Shown piece after piece: positions 6,863-9,113 of a stretch of 9,113 nt of DNA. The first letter of the stretch is position 1. The number at the start of each line of letters is the position of its first letter. The translations under genes were made by a program, and so were the position numbers. Below the pieces are notes generated by a model. That model was not told the DNA's origin. It was given only the letters and a program-made list of their open reading frames with translations, and ran no database searches. The DNA is from an uncultured Slackia sp. GTDB taxonomy: Bacteria; Actinomycetota; Coriobacteriia; Coriobacteriales; Eggerthellaceae. The stretch lies in contig USEZ01000069.1 of assembly GCA_900553775.1 (NCBI GenBank), positions 1 through 9,113 of the forward strand, written 5' to 3'.

Positions 6863-8130
6863 GCGGCATCACCCGCCTTGTCGGTCGTATCGGCGCCGCG
6901 TGCGTCGGCATCGCCCGAATCCGACGCCTCGCCGTCGCGGGAGGCGCCGTCGGAATCCGCGGCGTCGTCGTTGTCGGCATCTTCGCCGTCGGTCAGTTTC
7001 TCGGCGGCGGGGGCGGTGTCTTCCTTGTAGCGGTCGATCTGCTCTTTCCAGGTGTCGACGAGCGCGTCGGCGTCTTCGACGGAATCGACCTTGATGCCGT
7101 CGGCGAGGCGTTCGCGCACATTGGCGGGCAGGCCGTCGAGTTCGTCGACGGAAAGGCCCGTATCGTGGTCGAAGCGCGAGAAGCTGAATCCCGCCAGGGT
7201 GCCCGGCATGCCGCGATACACCGCGACCGTGCCGTCTTTCTCGGCGAGATACGCCGTGTGGTCGAGGTATGCCGCCGACCCCACGCCTACGCCCGCTATC
7301 ACGAGCACGAGCGCGATGACGGCCAGAATGGCGCCGATGCGGCCCTTGCGGGTCTGTTTCTTGATGATGGCCTCGGCGTTGGAGGGCACGTCCACCACCA
7401 CGGCGGTGATGTTGTCGTAGCCGCCCGCGGTGATGGCTTCGTTCACGAGCGCGGCCGCGCAGCGCTGCGGGTCTTTCACGCGTTCGAGGGTGCTTTCGAG
7501 CAGCGAATCGTCCACCATGCCCGAAAGGCCGTCGGAGCACAGAAGCAGGCGGTCGCCGGGCGCGACGTTCATCTCGTAGATATCGGGCAGGGTGGACGGA
7601 TCGCTTCCCAGGGCGCGGGTGATCACGCTGCGCTGCGGATGCACGCGCGCCTCTTCCGCGGTGATCTGGCCGCTTTCAATCAAGTCGGCCATGAGCGAAT
7701 GGTCGCGCGTGATGCGCTGCAGGGCCCCCTCGTGCAAAAGATAGGCGCGCGAGTCGCCCACCTGGGCAACCACCAGGCGTTTTCCGACAAGCATGGCGGC
7801 GGTCATGGTGGTGCCCATGCCCTTGCGCCCGATGCCTTCGGCCGCCGCGCGGATCACGGCGTGGTTCGCCGCCACCACGGCGCGCGCCAGATCGTCGCCG
7901 TCGGGCGTCTCGGGCGCGTTTGCCACGAGCGTCTGGATGGCTATCTCGCTTGCGACCTCGCCTGCGGCATGGCCGCCCATGCCGTCTGCCACCGCATACA
8001 AAGGCGGCGTGACGGCAAGGCTGTCTTCGTTATGCTCGCGCACCAGACCGACGTCGGTGCGCGAGCCGTATGATGGCATGGCTCCTTTGGCGTGCCGCCC
8101 GCGCGTGCCGTTGCGCTTCGCCGCCGACAC
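6859..8130 (-). CDS. pstP: PP2C-family Ser/Thr protein phosphatase, PstP type
   Basis: A 423-aa membrane-anchored, metal-dependent phosphatase that dephosphorylates targets of the co-encoded kinase. The cytoplasmic PP2C domain (about 18-248) shows the family motifs in order: REHNED (31-36), ADGMGGH (48-54), GTT (106-108), GDSR (125-128), DHS (143-145), SDG (199-201) and GGYDNIT (236-242). The metal-binding aspartates 36, 49, 200 and 239 are all present. A basic stretch (KKQTRKGR, 257-264) precedes one transmembrane helix (about 265-286). An extracytoplasmic domain of about 80 residues follows, including VYRGMPG (304-310), then an acidic Asp/Ala/Gly low-complexity tail (about 370-423). The start is GTG at 8130; it shares its G with the preceding fhaB stop (TAGTG), and GAGGT lies seven bases upstream. 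The alternative start Met18 would remove a basic N-terminus. The stop overlaps the next ATG by four bases. Confidence 0.95.
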   Translation of the reverse strand: MSAAKRNGTRGRHAKGAMPSYGSRTDVGLVREHNEDSLAVTPPLYAVADGMGGHAAGEVASEIAIQTLVANAPETPDGDDLARAVVAANHAVIRAAAEGIGRKGMGTTMTAAMLVGKRLVVAQVGDSRAYLLHEGALQRITRDHSLMADLIESGQITAEEARVHPQRSVITRALGSDPSTLPDIYEMNVAPGDRLLLCSDGLSGMVDDSLLESTLERVKDPQRCAAALVNEAITAGGYDNITAVVVDVPSNAEAIIKKQTRKGRIGAILAVIALVLVIAGVGVGSAAYLDHTAYLAEKDGTVAVYRGMPGTLAGFSFSRFDHDTGLSVDELDGLPANVRERLADGIKVDSVEDADALVDTWKEQIDRYKEDTAPAAEKLTDGEDADNDDAADSDGASRDGEASDSGDADARGADTTDKAGDAA

Positions 8131-8543
8131 TATTCGTACCTCACGCGGATGGCCACGTCGCCCACGTTGACCACGTCGTTGCTTTTGAGCACCGTGGGCT
8201 CGGCGATGCGGTGGCCGTTGACGGCCGTTCCGTTGGTGGAGCCGAGGTCTTCGACGAAGAGATTGGCCCCCATGAGGCTGAAGCGCGCATGCCGCGCCGA
8301 GACGTAGCCTGCGCCGATGACGATGTCGGCCCCGGGCGCGCGGCCCACGATGACCGGCCCGCGCACGGCCATCTTCACGCCGCGCAGCTCCTTCGGGCCG
8401 CGCTCGACCGAAAGACCCCAGCTCTTTTCTTTCTTACGCTGGCCTTTGACCAGGCCGATTCCCGTTTTCATGATGGCGAAGAGGAACAGGTAGAGCAGCA
8501 CCACGAAAACGAGGCGCCCGACAAGCAGGATGACGTCTATCAC
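8130..8543 (-). CDS. fhaB: Small membrane-anchored FHA-domain protein, FhaB/FipA-like
   Basis: A 137-aa protein with an N-terminal transmembrane helix (about 3-25), a basic segment (33-41, with KGQRKKEK), and a C-terminal FHA domain (about 55-135) that should bind phosphothreonine peptides in the cytoplasm. FHA residues are clear: VGR (66-68), SARH (82-85) and LGSTNGT-x-VNG (100-110), the loops that contact phosphothreonine. Size, topology and position between FhaA and PstP match mycobacterial FhaB/FipA, which links kinase signalling to division and wall proteins. The start is GTG at 8543, set by AGGAG at 8550-8554 with a six-base spacing. The stop overlaps the pstP start by one base. The binding partner is not known from the sequence; a phosphorylated site on the kinase or on the SEDS-PBP linker is a reasonable guess. 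Confidence 0.92.
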   Translation of the reverse strand: MIDVILLVGRLVFVVLLYLFLFAIMKTGIGLVKGQRKKEKSWGLSVERGPKELRGVKMAVRGPVIVGRAPGADIVIGAGYVSARHARFSLMGANLFVEDLGSTNGTAVNGHRIAEPTVLKSNDVVNVGDVAIRVRYE

Positions 8544-8549
8544 GCGCGA

Positions 8550-8554
8550 CTCCT
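8550..8554 (-). promoter_or_regulatory. Ribosome binding site of fhaB overlapping the fhaA stop codon
   Basis: The AGGAG at 8550-8554 shares its first two bases with the TAG stop (8553-8555) of the preceding gene and lies six bases before the GTG at 8543. A ribosome terminating on fhaA covers the fhaB initiation site, so the two are probably translationally coupled. The site decides the GTG start. Confidence 0.8.
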
Positions 8555-9113
8555 ATCGCATCGAGAACACGAATTCGGTCATGCCGAGCGAGATGCGGTC
8601 GCCGTCGGCAAGGCCGCGTCGGGAGACGGGCATGCCGTTGACGAAGGTTCCGTTGGTGGAGCCCAGGTCGGTGATGACCCAGACGCCCTGGGGCTCGAAG
8701 GCAACCTGGGCGTGCTGGCGGCTGACGTTGAGGTCGTTGAGCACGATGTCGTTGCCGGTCTCGCGGCCGATAAGCACGCGGTTGGTGGCGAGGTCGTAGG
8801 ACCTGTTGGAGTTCGCATCGATCAGGCGCGCACGTACGGCCGCCCCGTTGGCGACGGGGTTGACCTGGGCGGCGCCTGCGGTGAAGGCGACGGTGTGCGG
8901 CGCGGCTCCGTATGCGGCAGCGGGCGCGTTCTGTCCTGCGGGCATGGCGCCTGCGGGCGGATAAGGGGCCTGGCCGGCGCGTCCTGCATAGGGCTGCGCC
9001 TGGCCGTAGCCGCCATAAGGGTCGGGCATCGGCGCCGCGCCGTAGGGCTGGGCGGGATTGGGGATGGATTGCGCGCCGAATCCTTGGGGCGCGTATCCGG
9101 CGGCCTCGGCGGG
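8553..9113 (-). CDS. fhaA: FHA-domain protein, FhaA-like, C-terminal part (5' end outside window)
   Basis: The visible part is 186 residues ending at TAG; the frame stays open to the right edge, so the true start is outside. The first ~90 visible residues are a Pro/Gly/Ala/Tyr/Gln-rich linker with PYG-type repeats (for example DPYGGYGQ, QPYGAAP). The last ~90 are a FHA domain with IGRE (115-118), SRQH (131-134) and LGSTNGTFVNG (150-160), all key phosphothreonine-binding positions intact. In mycobacterial FhaA an N-terminal DUF3662 domain precedes such a linker; here that part would lie beyond 9113 and is not seen. Position upstream of fhaB, pstP and rodA supports the assignment. FhaA family proteins bind phosphorylated kinase and wall-synthesis partners at the cytoplasmic membrane. 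The ATG at 9029 lies within the repeat linker and is not a likely start. Confidence 0.88.
   Translation of the reverse strand, partial: PAEAAGYAPQGFGAQSIPNPAQPYGAAPMPDPYGGYGQAQPYAGRAGQAPYPPAGAMPAGQNAPAAAYGAAPHTVAFTAGAAQVNPVANGAAVRARLIDANSNRSYDLATNRVLIGRETGNDIVLNDLNVSRQHAQVAFEPQGVWVITDLGSTNGTFVNGMPVSRRGLADGDRISLGMTEFVFSMR

Noticed and set aside
8553..9029. Treating the ATG at 9029 as the start of a complete 158-aa FHA protein
   Set aside because: The same frame remains open to the window edge with the same Pro/Gly/Tyr repeat composition, so the visible gene is a fragment of a longer FhaA-like protein.

Overview
The window comes from a GC-rich bacterium. Its right-hand two thirds carry an actinobacterial cell-wall growth and Ser/Thr phosphosignalling operon. 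The gene order on the minus strand (read right to left) is FHA protein (FhaA-like), small FHA membrane protein (FhaB/FipA-like), PP2C phosphatase (PstP), RodA/FtsW, class B penicillin-binding protein (PbpA) and PASTA kinase (PknB). This is the order known from mycobacteria and relatives. Two things differ from that layout: the SEDS glycosyltransferase and the penicillin-binding protein are one 939-residue polypeptide, and there is one kinase where mycobacteria have PknA and PknB. Together with the GC content this points to Actinomycetota, and my best guess is Coriobacteriia (an Eggerthella-like lineage). That placement is inference; no marker gene in the window proves it.

Layout: 4-372 (+) folB, dihydroneopterin aldolase, starting at the left edge. 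373-585 is a short convergent gap with no gene. 586-1584 (-) is an EamA/DMT-family membrane transporter with a plausible leaderless promoter directly against its ATG. 1585-1864 is a gene-free leader/intergenic region holding a nested inverted repeat. 1865-1892 is a perfect palindromic terminator for the kinase operon. 1897-3918 (-) is the PASTA kinase, 4043-6862 (-) the SEDS-PBP fusion, 6859-8130 (-) the PP2C phosphatase, 8130-8543 (-) the FhaB-like protein, and 8553-9113 (-) the C-terminal part of the FhaA-like protein, cut by the right edge.

How the genes work together: the SEDS-PBP fusion would polymerise glycan strands and cross-link them from one polypeptide. The kinase senses wall material outside the cell through four PASTA repeats and phosphorylates cytoplasmic threonines. 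The phosphatase reverses this, and the two FHA proteins read phosphothreonine and dock partners. Coupling is tight: a 9-nt gap with the Shine-Dalgarno overlapping the upstream stop (fhaA/fhaB), a TAGTG overlap (fhaB/pstP), an ATGA overlap (pstP/fusion), and then a 124-nt gap with two small hairpins before the kinase. The operon promoter lies to the right of the window. The folate gene and the transporter are separate transcription units.

The most notable items are the SEDS-PBP fusion, repeated TAVM motifs in the kinase juxtamembrane segment, a single-threonine activation loop in the kinase, and the unexplained nested inverted repeat at 1690-1752. I found no mobile element, CRISPR array, tRNA or rRNA.
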